The translations under genes and the position numbers were made by a program. 64,000 nucleotides of DNA from Chitinophaga agri. Lineage in GTDB: Bacteria; Bacteroidota; Bacteroidia; Chitinophagales; Chitinophagaceae. The DNA lies in contig NZ_CP048113.1 in the NCBI RefSeq assembly GCF_010093065.1, forward strand, positions 5,784,001 to 5,848,000, given 5' to 3'. Each line of letters opens with the position of its first letter. Position 1 is the first letter of the stretch. Shown here in pieces: positions 1-7,695 of this stretch. Under the pieces are notes generated by a model. It worked only from the letters and a program-made list of their open reading frames with translations. It was not told where the DNA came from and searched no databases.

Positions 1-610
1 CGCATCCGTTATGGAATTCTATACGAACGTTGGCTATATCTGGTGTATCGCTCATGACGGCTACGCCGCTGGCAGATATTCTGTTTACGGTTGACTGTAC
101 GATGCTCAGAACAATGTCAATGTCATGGATCATCAGATCGAGTATCACGCTGACATCAGTACCTCTCGGATTGAACTCGGCCAGGCGGTGTACTTCAATG
201 AACATGGGTTTCAGCTCATGTCCTTTCAGTGCAAGGAAGGCGGGGTTGAAACGTTCTACGTGACCTACCTGGAATTTGATATTGGCTTCTTCCACCAGTT
301 TAACCAGTGTTTTGGCCTCTTCCATCGTATTAGTCATCGGCTTTTCCACAAAGATGTGTTTTCCATTGCGGATAGCCTGTTCACATATCTTGAAGTGATG
401 CGTTGTGGGAGCGATGATGTCGATGGCATCAGAAGCCTGTATCAACTCTTCCGCGGAATCGAATCTGGGAATCTGGTACTGGGCTACGCTATCAGCATTG
501 GCATTACTCGGATCGAAAAAACCAACTATTTCTACGTCTTTCATAGTGGCCCATTGGGATAGATGTATCTTGCCCAGGTGCCCAACTCCGAAGATTCCTA
601 TTTTGAGCAT
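1..610 (-). CDS. Gfo/Idh/MocA family oxidoreductase (partial, 3' end outside window)
   Basis: The minus strand is open from an ATG at 610 to the window edge, about 203 residues, and the C-terminus is missing. It starts MLKIGIFGVGHLGKIH, a Rossmann GxGxxG dinucleotide-binding motif. Further in are VEKPMTNTMEEA, the EKP motif of the family, whose lysine takes part in catalysis, and a DLMIHDIDI stretch typical of the C-terminal domain. The family uses NAD(P)(H) to oxidise or reduce sugars and related compounds; the substrate cannot be told from this part. The gene reads away from radC. Plus-strand open frames here are shadows of it. Confidence 0.88.
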   Translation of the reverse strand, partial: MLKIGIFGVGHLGKIHLSQWATMKDVEIVGFFDPSNANADSVAQYQIPRFDSAEELIQASDAIDIIAPTTHHFKICEQAIRNGKHIFVEKPMTNTMEEAKTLVKLVEEANIKFQVGHVERFNPAFLALKGHELKPMFIEVHRLAEFNPRGTDVSVILDLMIHDIDIVLSIVQSTVNRISASGVAVMSDTPDIANVRIEFHNGC

Positions 611-672
611 GTTACTGTTTGATAATAAAATAATTGCGAATGTAAGGAAAAAGAGGTTATTATATCCAAATG

Positions 673-1422
673 TTATATAATGAATCCATCTTCTACCATA
701 CTGCAATAGCCGGCTTCTGAGACAATAATGTGATCGAGCACCGTGATATCTAACAGGCGACCTGCGGATTTTAGTTTTTCTGTGAGCTGTATATCAGCAT
801 GGCTGGGGCGGAGGTTGCCGGAGGGATGGTTATGGCAAAGGATGATCTGGGTGGCGCCTACCGCAAGCGCTTCCCGGAAGATGACCTTAGGATCGACAAC
901 AGTACCGGTGATGCCACCGATACTGATGCATCGGTTTTGTAACACACGGCAGGCATGGTTAAGAAAAAGCACATGAAAAGACTCGAGGCTCGCATCGCCA
1001 AGTAATGGTTTAAAGTAGAGAGCGGCATCACGTCCCTGCCGGATGGTTTTCTTTTCAAGCATATAGCCGGCCTGTCTGCGACGTGCGAGTTCCATAAGAG
1101 CGACTATCTTGGTCGCTTTAGCAGTACCGATACCTTTGATCTTTGTGAGCTGCTGGATAGTGAGCTTTCCCATTTCGCCCAGATTGTGGGAGGCAGCACG
1201 TAACACTTCCTGCGCCAATGTCAGTGCAGATTTTTCTTTGTGTCCTTCATTAAGTAATATGGCTAACAGTTCAGCATCGCTTAATGCATTTGTCCCTTTA
1301 TTGATTAGTTTTTCGCGTGGCTGGTCGTCTGTGGCCCAGTTTTTAATGGCAACATGTGTGTTAGCCGGGTTAACTGTCCCTTCCATTTTGCTAAAATTAT
1401 TAGCAAATATATCCCTTCCCAT
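673..1422 (-). CDS. radC: RadC family JAB/JAMM-domain protein
   Basis: 249 residues. The N-terminal half has a helix-hairpin-helix region (IQQLTKIKGIGTAKATKI, about residues 88-105). The C-terminal half is an MPN/JAMM metalloprotease-like fold with HNHPSGNLRPSHAD, where the two histidines and the Asp would bind zinc. Despite its name RadC has no firmly established role in repair, and its biochemical activity is unproven. Length is close to the usual 220-250. The start is ambiguous: an internal Met at 1386 would also leave both domains intact and removes an unconserved leader. It is the only gene between the oxidoreductase and prs and faces away from prs. Confidence 0.9.
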   Translation of the reverse strand: MGRDIFANNFSKMEGTVNPANTHVAIKNWATDDQPREKLINKGTNALSDAELLAILLNEGHKEKSALTLAQEVLRAASHNLGEMGKLTIQQLTKIKGIGTAKATKIVALMELARRRQAGYMLEKKTIRQGRDAALYFKPLLGDASLESFHVLFLNHACRVLQNRCISIGGITGTVVDPKVIFREALAVGATQIILCHNHPSGNLRPSHADIQLTEKLKSAGRLLDITVLDHIIVSEAGYCSMVEDGFII

Positions 1423-1600
1423 TAGATTTTTTTCCCTTCCCCCGAATTATTTTAAATTACACTTTCTGTTTGTCAAATTTATCGGGAAGTGTGAGTGTAA
1501 ATAACTGTAAATAATCACGTTATCTATTCTTTAAATAACCAAATCGTTTATTGTCAGGCAGATTACCTAAAAAAATACAGAATACGTACTCCAAAAAGCA

Positions 1601-1608
1601 TAGTTTTG
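1601..1608 (+). promoter_or_regulatory. Putative -7 element of the prs promoter
   Basis: TAGTTTTG fits the Bacteroidota -7 consensus TAnnTTTG and ends 20 bases before the prs ATG. No clear TTTG is seen at the expected -33 position, so this rests on one element plus its position. Confidence 0.45.
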
Positions 1609-1628
1609 CAACCTCTTTTTAATACTCC

Positions 1629-2576
1629 ATGCAACCATCAGTAAAAATTTTCACAGGGAACAGTAACACAGCTCTTGCAGAAAAAATTGCGAAGCGTTAC
1701 GGTAATGGTCTGGGTAAACTGACCATACAGAAATTCAGCGATGGCGAGTTCCAGCCAATCTACATGGAAAGTATCCGTGGTGATTATGTTTTCCTGATAC
1801 AGAGCACCAGCGCTCCGTCAGACAATCTGATGGAACTGTTGATGATGATAGATGCAGCTAAAAGGGCATCTGCAGGATATATCACAGCTGTAATTCCATA
1901 TTTCGGTTTCGCAAGACAGGACAGGAAGGATAAACCGAGGGTGGCAATTGCCTCCAAACTGGTAGCCAACCTGTTGACCTCTGCCGGTGCTAATCGTGTG
2001 ATAACCATGGATTTGCATGCTCCGCAGATTCAAGGGTTCTTCGATATCCCGGTAGATCACCTGGACAGCTCCGCAATTTTCATCCCATATATTGAAAATT
2101 TGAAGCTGGAAAATCTTACCTTTGCGTCCCCTGATGTGGGTAGCACAAACAGGGTAAGGGAAGTTGCATCCTATTTCAATGCTGAGATGGTGATTTGTGA
2201 TAAACACCGTAAACGTGCGAATGAGATCGCTTCCATGGTAGTGATCGGTGATGTAAAAGACAGGGATATCGTACTGATCGATGACATCTGTGATACTGCA
2301 GGTACATTGACGAAGGCGGCTAACCTGCTGAAAGAAAAAGGTGCAAGAAGTGTGCGTGCATTCTGTACCCACCCTGTATTGAGCGGTAAGGCATTTGAAA
2401 ACATCAGTAACTCCGTACTGGAAGAACTGGTGATCTGCGATACCATTCCGTTGAAGCAACAGAGCCCAAAGATCAAGGTGATCAGTGTGGCCGACCTATT
2501 TGCAGTAGCTATCCGTAACATGCACGAAAACAGGTCTATTACAAACCTGTTCGTTCACAGTCACCGCAGGGGTTAA
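1629..2576 (+). CDS. prs: Ribose-phosphate pyrophosphokinase
   Basis: 315 residues, the usual length for class I PRPP synthetase. The enzyme transfers pyrophosphate from ATP to ribose 5-phosphate to give PRPP for purine, pyrimidine, histidine, tryptophan and NAD synthesis, in the cytoplasm. Visible motifs are FSDGE near residue 37, FARQDRKDKPR in the ATP-binding flexible loop, MDLHAPQIQGFFDIPVD, and the PRPP-binding loop IVLIDDICDTAGTL near residue 215. It is followed 39 bases later by rplY and then pth, a common Bacteroidota order linking nucleotide supply to translation genes. Confidence 0.97.
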   Translation: MQPSVKIFTGNSNTALAEKIAKRYGNGLGKLTIQKFSDGEFQPIYMESIRGDYVFLIQSTSAPSDNLMELLMMIDAAKRASAGYITAVIPYFGFARQDRKDKPRVAIASKLVANLLTSAGANRVITMDLHAPQIQGFFDIPVDHLDSSAIFIPYIENLKLENLTFASPDVGSTNRVREVASYFNAEMVICDKHRKRANEIASMVVIGDVKDRDIVLIDDICDTAGTLTKAANLLKEKGARSVRAFCTHPVLSGKAFENISNSVLEELVICDTIPLKQQSPKIKVISVADLFAVAIRNMHENRSITNLFVHSHRRG

Positions 2577-2615
2577 TAATTCAGGATTATTTTTTAAAAT
2601 ATAAATGTTTAATCA

Positions 2616-3197
2616 ATGAAAACGATAACAATCGAAGGACAACTCAGGAGCGAATTTGGTAAAAAAGCCACCCGCCAGGTACGTTCTGAGGGACAAGTGC
2701 CTTGTGTTATTTACGGGGGTGCAGAAACCGTAAGTTTTTCAGCTCCAGCAACATCTTTCAAGAACCTGATTTACACTCCTGACTTCCAGGTAGCTGAAAT
2801 CAAAGTAGGTGGAAAAACCTACAAATGTGTACTGAAAGACAAACAGTTTGACACTGTAACCGACGAGCTGGCACACATCGACTTCCTGGAAATGGTGGAA
2901 GATAAGCCTGTAGCAGTTACCCTGCCAATCAGAATTACTGGTCAGTCCGAAGGTGTTAAAGCCGGTGGTAAGCTGGTAGTTAAAATCAAGGCGCTGAAAG
3001 TAAAGGCACTGCCTAAACACCTGCGTGAGAACATCGAAGTTAACATCGACAAACTGGAACTGAACGGTAACATCCGTGTAGAAGACGTTGTTGCTGAGAA
3101 CATCGAAATCCTGAACTCCCCACGTATTCCAATCGCGTCAGTAGTAATGACCCGTCAGTTACGTCAGGAAGAAGCAGCTGAAGGTAAAAAGAAATAA
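2616..3197 (+). CDS. rplY: 50S ribosomal protein L25/general stress protein Ctc
   Basis: 193 residues, the long CTC/TL5 form of bL25 rather than the roughly 95-residue E. coli form. The N-terminal domain (residues 1 to about 90, opening MKTITIEGQLRSEFGKKATRQ) binds 5S rRNA. The beta-rich C-terminal domain (about 95-180) is the extension seen in Ctc proteins. The tail is charged (EEAAEGKKK). It is probably cotranscribed with prs and is closed by a clear terminator 20 bases downstream, so the mRNA from the prs promoter likely ends here. Confidence 0.95.
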   Translation: MKTITIEGQLRSEFGKKATRQVRSEGQVPCVIYGGAETVSFSAPATSFKNLIYTPDFQVAEIKVGGKTYKCVLKDKQFDTVTDELAHIDFLEMVEDKPVAVTLPIRITGQSEGVKAGGKLVVKIKALKVKALPKHLRENIEVNIDKLELNGNIRVEDVVAENIEILNSPRIPIASVVMTRQLRQEEAAEGKKK

Positions 3198-3216
3198 TTC
3201 TTTCAGAATATTTTGC

Positions 3217-3255
3217 AAAAAGTCCCATTCCGGCTCGTCCGGGATGGGACTTTTT
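3217..3255 (+). terminator. Rho-independent terminator after rplY
   Basis: AAAAAGTCCCATTCCGG and CCGGGATGGGACTTTTT form a 17-bp stem with one wobble or mismatch and a 5-base loop (CTCGT), followed by a T-rich run. It lies between rplY and pth. Confidence 0.9.
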
Positions 3256-3340
3256 CTATTTTTGCCCTGCATTGTACTTTGGCTTCGTATATATGGGAGC
3301 CTTTGTGATACAAAAGCATGGCAATTAAAACAATAATGCG

Positions 3341-3922
3341 ATGAAATACCTGATAGTAGGATTAGGTAATATAGGGAGTGAATATCAGCAAACCCGGCAT
3401 AATATAGGCTTTGATATAGCTGACGCATTTGTAAGCAAACATGGCGGTTCCTATAGGGCAGATCGTCTGGCAGATGTCGCTGAGGTGAAATGGAAAGGCC
3501 GCATATTTGTGGTGATTAAACCTACCACATACATGAATCTTAGTGGTAAGGCCGTGAAATACTGGATGGACAAGGAGAAAGTGCCTCTTGAAAATATACT
3601 GGTATTAGTAGATGATCTGGCATTACCATTGGAAGTCATCCGTCTCCGGGCTGGCGGCAGCGATGCCGGACAGAATGGCCTGAAAAGTATCCAGGAATTG
3701 CTTGGAACTAATCAGTATCCACGTTTGCGCTTTGGTATTGGTAATAACTTCCCTCGCGGAAAGCAGGTGGATTTTGTACTTGGCAGATGGACAAATGAAG
3801 AATGGGCAGTCGTAATGGCGAAGTTGGGTAAATGTGTGGAAGTGATAGAAAGTTTTGCATCAATTGGCCTGCCACGCACGATGAATGTCTACAATACGCT
3901 GAGTTATCCGTACGATAAATAA
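3341..3922 (+). CDS. pth: Peptidyl-tRNA hydrolase
   Basis: 193 residues, normal for bacterial Pth. It cleaves the ester bond of peptidyl-tRNAs released from stalled ribosomes, recycling tRNA. LGNIGSEYQQTRHNIGF near the N-terminus contains the catalytic His and the conserved Asn. VDDLALPLEVIRLRAGGSDAGQNGLKSI holds the conserved catalytic-network Asp and the GGxxGHNG-like loop, here GGSDAGQNG, so the usual His is Gln. It starts 86 bases after the terminator. TATTTTTG at 3257-3264 fits a -7 element, suggesting its own promoter. Confidence 0.95.
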   Translation: MKYLIVGLGNIGSEYQQTRHNIGFDIADAFVSKHGGSYRADRLADVAEVKWKGRIFVVIKPTTYMNLSGKAVKYWMDKEKVPLENILVLVDDLALPLEVIRLRAGGSDAGQNGLKSIQELLGTNQYPRLRFGIGNNFPRGKQVDFVLGRWTNEEWAVVMAKLGKCVEVIESFASIGLPRTMNVYNTLSYPYDK

Positions 3923-3979
3923 AATCCGAACAACTGATATGATCCGTTCTTTTAACCTTAAAACCAAGAAACACCTGTC

Positions 3980-4591
3980 ATGAAAATTATTTGTGTTGGA
4001 AGAAATTATGCTGATCATGCAAAGGAACTGAAAAATGAGGTGCCAACCGAACCAGTGATTTTCATGAAGCCCAAGAATGCATTGTTGCAGAATAATCACC
4101 CATTCTATTACCCGGAGTTCACAGATAACCTCCATTATGAATGTGAACTGGTACTGCGCATCAGTAAGAATGGTAAACATATCCAGGAGAAATTTGCTGA
4201 TAAATATTACGATCAGATAGGTATTGGAATTGATTTCACCGCACGTGACCTGCAGGATAAACAAAAGCAGAAAGGTTTGCCATGGGAGATTGCAAAAGCA
4301 TTTGATAATTCAGCTGTAGTAGGACAATTTATGCCTATTACGCCAGAGCTGGACAAGAAGGACATTAACTTTTGTCTGTACAAGAACAAAGAGATCGTAC
4401 AACAGGGCAACACCAAGGACCTGCTGTTTTCGTTTGATTTCCTGATAGCTTACATTTCCAGGTATTTCACCCTGAACATCGGAGATCTGGTATTTACCGG
4501 TACGCCGGCAGGTGTAGGACCGGTGGAAATCGGTGATTCACTGGAAGCATTTATTGAAAATGACAGCATGCTCGAGTTTATGATTAAATAA
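3980..4591 (+). CDS. Fumarylacetoacetate hydrolase family protein
   Basis: 203 residues, the short single-domain FAH form, as in FAHD1-like acylpyruvases and YcgM. The start MKIICVGRNYADHAKEL is the typical family N-terminus. YECELVLRI supplies the metal-binding Glu residues, IGIDFTARDLQ the metal-binding Asp, and FTGTPAGVGPV the C-terminal conserved loop. Members hydrolyse C-C bonds in acylpyruvates or decarboxylate oxaloacetate; which applies here cannot be told. It follows pth by 57 bases in the same direction and ends before a strong terminator, so the two may be cotranscribed. Confidence 0.9.
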   Translation: MKIICVGRNYADHAKELKNEVPTEPVIFMKPKNALLQNNHPFYYPEFTDNLHYECELVLRISKNGKHIQEKFADKYYDQIGIGIDFTARDLQDKQKQKGLPWEIAKAFDNSAVVGQFMPITPELDKKDINFCLYKNKEIVQQGNTKDLLFSFDFLIAYISRYFTLNIGDLVFTGTPAGVGPVEIGDSLEAFIENDSMLEFMIK

Positions 4592-4611
4592 GGGTATGTG
4601 CGCAATACCTG

Positions 4612-4648
4612 ACGCGCCGGATGCTATCATGGCATCCGGCGCGTTTTT
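4612..4648 (+). terminator. Rho-independent terminator after the FAH-family gene
   Basis: ACGCGCCGGATGC and GCATCCGGCGCGT form a perfect GC-rich 13-bp stem around a short loop (TATCATG), followed by TTTTT. The rest of the gap to the MarR gene (4649-4841) shows nothing coding. Confidence 0.93.
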
Positions 4649-4841
4649 ATTTCCATGCCTTTATCGCATGAAAGGTATGGGCATGACTTACCAGTCGCAA
4701 CCCGTGCGAAAGTGCAAAAACCGTATATCCGGAAGAACAGATGAGAAAGGGCGTTAAGCTGGCAGATTGTCTATTTTAATCAGGTGCTTCAGAGGCAGCG
4801 TCTCATAGTTGGGAATGATCGGTAAGCGCAAGGCGCGATTG

Positions 4842-5276
4842 TCAGGGTATGTTATGGTAGATCGCGTCTAATATTCTTGTTAACTCAACATAGTCGTTTT
4901 CTGTTAGTCCCGCCCATCCCGTTTTACGCATGTCGAGTACCAGCGGACGGACATCTTTGTATTTATCTGCGCCTTTGGGTGTCAGCTGCAGAAATACCTT
5001 TCTGCGGTCCTGTGGAGAACCTTCCCTTACCACCAGTTCTTTTTTTACCAGCAGTTCGATAATACGGGATACCGTAGTAATATCTTTCGAAGTCAGTCGG
5101 GCTAGCTCATTATGTGTGATCTTCTTATGCTTATACAGGTTTTCGATAAGTAGCCACTGGTCTACAGTAATGTCCTTTTTGTGAGCATCGAACGTTTTTT
5201 GCCAGTAATTCCTTATCCTTTTTAAAGTAGCGTCCAGCTTAAAAAAAGACGGATTGCTTACAAAAGTATCAGTCAT
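4842..5276 (-). CDS. MarR family winged-helix transcriptional regulator
   Basis: 144 residues, the usual MarR size. The winged helix-turn-helix is visible as KITHNELARLTSKDITTVSRIIELLVKKELVVREGSPQDRR, helix-turn-helix then wing with the conserved D-R-R, split here at about residues 53-93. MarR proteins are dimeric repressors released by small ligands, often aromatic or other weak acids. The gene is divergent from the 2-oxoacid dehydrogenase E1 gene, with 71 bases between the starts. Those bases hold two inverted repeats that could be its operator, so it probably controls itself and E1. The ligand is unknown. Confidence 0.9.
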   Translation of the reverse strand: MTDTFVSNPSFFKLDATLKRIRNYWQKTFDAHKKDITVDQWLLIENLYKHKKITHNELARLTSKDITTVSRIIELLVKKELVVREGSPQDRRKVFLQLTPKGADKYKDVRPLVLDMRKTGWAGLTENDYVELTRILDAIYHNIP

Positions 5277-5286
5277 AATTATTAAT

Positions 5287-5314
5287 TTGCAATAGCAATA
5301 GTTGCAGTAGCAAC
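5287..5314. promoter_or_regulatory. Candidate MarR operator: two adjacent inverted repeats
   Basis: TTGC-AATA-GCAA (5287-5298) is followed two bases later by GTTGC-AGTA-GCAAC (5301-5314). Both are perfect palindromes with the same 4-base spacer size and the same TTGC half-site, placed in the 71-base divergent promoter between the MarR gene and the E1 gene. Repeated half-sites at this position are what a dimeric MarR operator looks like. Binding itself is inferred. Confidence 0.65.
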
Positions 5315-5347
5315 TAATTTAAGTTAAACATCCAAAACAATCCTTAC

Positions 5348-7477
5348 GTGTTTAAAGATAGTATAAGTGTTCCAACTTTTAAAGCTGCTGTTCCCGGTAA
5401 GGAGCGGTCTTCCGGCAAACAGGTGACACTACTCAAAGCATACCGTTTCATGCAACAGGCGGGCCATATGGCGGCCACCTATGAAGCGAACCGCAGTATC
5501 TGTAAATATGTACATTCCACTTCCCGCGGTCATGAGGCCATACAGATTGCGACAGGTATGCAACTGCAGTCCTGGGATTATGCCTGCCCTTATTACCGTG
5601 ATGATAGTATGTTACTTGCCATGGGGTTCACTCCCTACGAACTGATGTTACAGTTGCTGGCTAAACGGGATGATCCTGCATCAGGCGGGCGTTCCTATTA
5701 TTCTCATCCAAGCAGTCTCGACCCGGAGAAACCAATTATCCCGCATCAGAGTAGTGCTACAGGCATGCAGGTCGTGCCAGCTACTGGTATGGCACAGGGT
5801 ATCCGGTACCTGGAAAAGGCCGGGTCGCCATTGTTAAAGACCGGACCAAAAGGTGAGTTACCAGTGGTGCTTTGTTCACTCGGAGACGGCAGTGTAACAG
5901 AGGGTGAGGTAAGCGAGGCATGGCAAAGTGCCATCTTGTGGGAATTGCCCGTTATTTACCTGGTACAGGATAATGAATGGGGTATTTCCGCCAGTTCGGA
6001 GGAAACCCGCGTAATGGACGCATATGAGTACGCCGCGGGCTTTAAAGGCCTGGAACGTATGCGTGTGGATGGTAGTAACTTTGAAGAGTGCTTTCACGCG
6101 ATGGGGGCTGCCATCAGCTATGTACGGCAGGAGCGTAAGCCGATGCTGGTGCATGCATGTGTACCCTTGTTAGGGCACCATACTTCTGGTGTGAGAAAAG
6201 AGTGGTACCGCACAGAACAGGATCTTGCGTTGCATGGTGAGAAAGACCCTCTGCCACGACTGCGTCAGCGGTTGCTGGAAATAGGCGTTGAAGAGAAAGA
6301 TCTTTTAGCAATAGAGTCAGATACCTCCAAATATATCAATCTCGAATTTGACAGGGCAAAAGAAGCTTTTGAGCCGACCGCTGATACTGTAGCAGACCAT
6401 ATTTTTGCCCCAGCGGCAGTTACCGTCGAAAAAGGTAACAGAATGCCCGCCAACGGTAACAAGGTCATGATGGTGGATGCTGCATTACATGCAGTGGAAG
6501 AGATCCTTCATGAGTTTCCGGAAGCCATCTTTTTCGGACAGGATGTAGGGCGCCGCCTTGGTGGTGTATTCCGCGAAGCAGCTACATTGGCTGAAAAATT
6601 TGGTGATAACAGGGTATACAATACCGCTATCCAGGAAGCCTATATCGTTGGTTCGACTGCCGGCCTTTCAGCTGTGGGGGTAAAACCCATAGTAGAGATC
6701 CAGTTTGCTGACTATCTGTACCCTGGTTTTAATCAGCTGGTGACAGAAATTTCCAAATCCTGTTACCTGAGCAATGGGAAGTTCCCCATACAGACACTCA
6801 TACGTGTACCTATTGGTGCCTATGGTGGCGGCGGACCTTACCATTCCGGTAGCGTGGAGTCCACTTTGCTGACGATCAAAGGTATCAAAGTAGTATATCC
6901 TTCCAATGCTGCTGATATGAAAGGGCTGATGAAAGCGGCTTTCCTTGATCCTAATCCGGTGGTCATGCTGGAACATAAAGGGCTTTACTGGAGTAAAGTG
7001 CCGGGTACACAAGGCGCTATTACTGTTGAACCGGATGCGGATTATGTACTGCCTCTCGGCAAAGGAAGAGTTGTACAACAGGCGCACCCCCGTGATGTTA
7101 AGAAAGGCGATACTGTCTGTATCATCACTTACGGCATGGGTGTCTACTGGGCACAGGCTGCCGCCGCACAATTCCCCGGACAGATAGAGATCATTGATCT
7201 GCGTACACTTTTTCCGCTGGATGAGGAATTGATCTATGCAACCGTGAAGAAACATGGGAAGTGCCTGGTGTTGACCGAGGAACAGCTGAATAATTCCTTT
7301 ACACAGGCATTGGCTGGCCGTATTCAACGGGCATGCTTTAAGTCGCTCGATGCGCCGGTATTTACACTTGGCGCACTTGATCTGCCAGCGGTTCCGATCA
7401 ATCTCATTCTGGAGAATGCAATGTTGCCAAACCCGGCAAAGGTGGCGGCTGCGATTGAGGAATTGTTGTCGTATTAA
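5348..7477 (+). CDS. Fused alpha/beta 2-oxoacid dehydrogenase E1 component
   Basis: 709 residues, a single-chain thiamine diphosphate E1. Residues 1 to about 340 are the alpha part, with the ThDP/Mg motif GDGSVTEGEVSEAW and the later DNEWGIS. Residues about 370-709 are the beta part, with EAIFFGQDVGRRLGGVF, RVPIGAYGGGGPYHSGS and LTEEQLNNSF. Such enzymes decarboxylate pyruvate or branched-chain 2-oxoacids and pass the acyl group to lipoyl-E2. The sequence suggests the branched-chain (2-oxoisovalerate) type, but the substrate is not certain. No E2 or E3 gene is nearby. The start is a GTG, since no in-frame ATG fits the alpha N-terminus. The divergent MarR gene probably regulates it. Confidence 0.9.
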   Translation: MFKDSISVPTFKAAVPGKERSSGKQVTLLKAYRFMQQAGHMAATYEANRSICKYVHSTSRGHEAIQIATGMQLQSWDYACPYYRDDSMLLAMGFTPYELMLQLLAKRDDPASGGRSYYSHPSSLDPEKPIIPHQSSATGMQVVPATGMAQGIRYLEKAGSPLLKTGPKGELPVVLCSLGDGSVTEGEVSEAWQSAILWELPVIYLVQDNEWGISASSEETRVMDAYEYAAGFKGLERMRVDGSNFEECFHAMGAAISYVRQERKPMLVHACVPLLGHHTSGVRKEWYRTEQDLALHGEKDPLPRLRQRLLEIGVEEKDLLAIESDTSKYINLEFDRAKEAFEPTADTVADHIFAPAAVTVEKGNRMPANGNKVMMVDAALHAVEEILHEFPEAIFFGQDVGRRLGGVFREAATLAEKFGDNRVYNTAIQEAYIVGSTAGLSAVGVKPIVEIQFADYLYPGFNQLVTEISKSCYLSNGKFPIQTLIRVPIGAYGGGGPYHSGSVESTLLTIKGIKVVYPSNAADMKGLMKAAFLDPNPVVMLEHKGLYWSKVPGTQGAITVEPDADYVLPLGKGRVVQQAHPRDVKKGDTVCIITYGMGVYWAQAAAAQFPGQIEIIDLRTLFPLDEELIYATVKKHGKCLVLTEEQLNNSFTQALAGRIQRACFKSLDAPVFTLGALDLPAVPINLILENAMLPNPAKVAAAIEELLSY

Positions 7478-7494
7478 AATATTACTCAAATTTT

Positions 7495-7525
7495 TTTGGT
7501 TATTAAAAATTGTCCATTATCTTTG
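7495..7525 (+). promoter_or_regulatory. Promoter of the tRNA gene
   Basis: TTTG at 7495-7498 and TATCTTTG at 7518-7525 match the Bacteroidota -33 and -7 elements with a 19-base spacer. The -7 element ends 31 bases before the tRNA. This is the cleanest promoter match in the window. Confidence 0.7.
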
Positions 7526-7556
7526 CACTCCCGTTTTGAGATAACAGACGGGAAAT

Positions 7557-7630
7557 GGCGAGGTAGCTCAGGCGGTTAGAGCGCAGGATTCATAACCCTG
7601 AGGTCTCGAGTTCAACTCTCGATCTCGCTA
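7557..7630 (+). tRNA. tRNA-Met (anticodon CAT), elongator type likely
   Basis: A 74-base cloverleaf: D-arm region TAGCTCAG...GGTTAGAGC, anticodon CAT at 7591-7593 in the loop TTCATAA, T-arm TCGAG-TTCAACT-CTCGA, acceptor GGCGAGG pairing with TCTCGCT with G-U at both ends, discriminator A. CCA is not encoded. Initiator tRNA is unlikely because the anticodon stem lacks three consecutive G-C pairs. A lysidine-modified tRNA-Ile2 has the same anticodon and cannot be fully excluded by eye. The 3' end is a potential integration site, and an AT-rich two-gene unit lies just beyond. Confidence 0.9.
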
Positions 7631-7637
7631 CACTGGT

Positions 7638-7667
7638 AAAAAGGCTTTCATATAGAAAGCCTTTTTT
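7638..7667 (+). terminator. Rho-independent terminator after the tRNA
   Basis: AAAAAGGCTTTC and GAAAGCCTTTTT form a perfect 12-bp stem with a 5-base loop (ATATA), and a T-run is part of the right arm. It separates the tRNA from the downstream ATPase gene. Confidence 0.9.
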
Positions 7668-7695
7668 GTTTATATTGGCTTATACTTTTGTTAAC

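Noticed and set aside
30-562. Plus-strand frames in the first 600 bases
   Set aside because: They are antisense to the clear Gfo/Idh/MocA frame, which has EKP and Rossmann motifs and is open to the edge.
1818-2459. 213-codon minus-strand frame inside prs
   Set aside because: It runs opposite a gene with strong PRPP synthetase motifs and has no recognisable domain.
6668-7489. 273-codon minus-strand frame inside the E1 gene
   Set aside because: It is the complement of the beta part of E1 and shows no domain.
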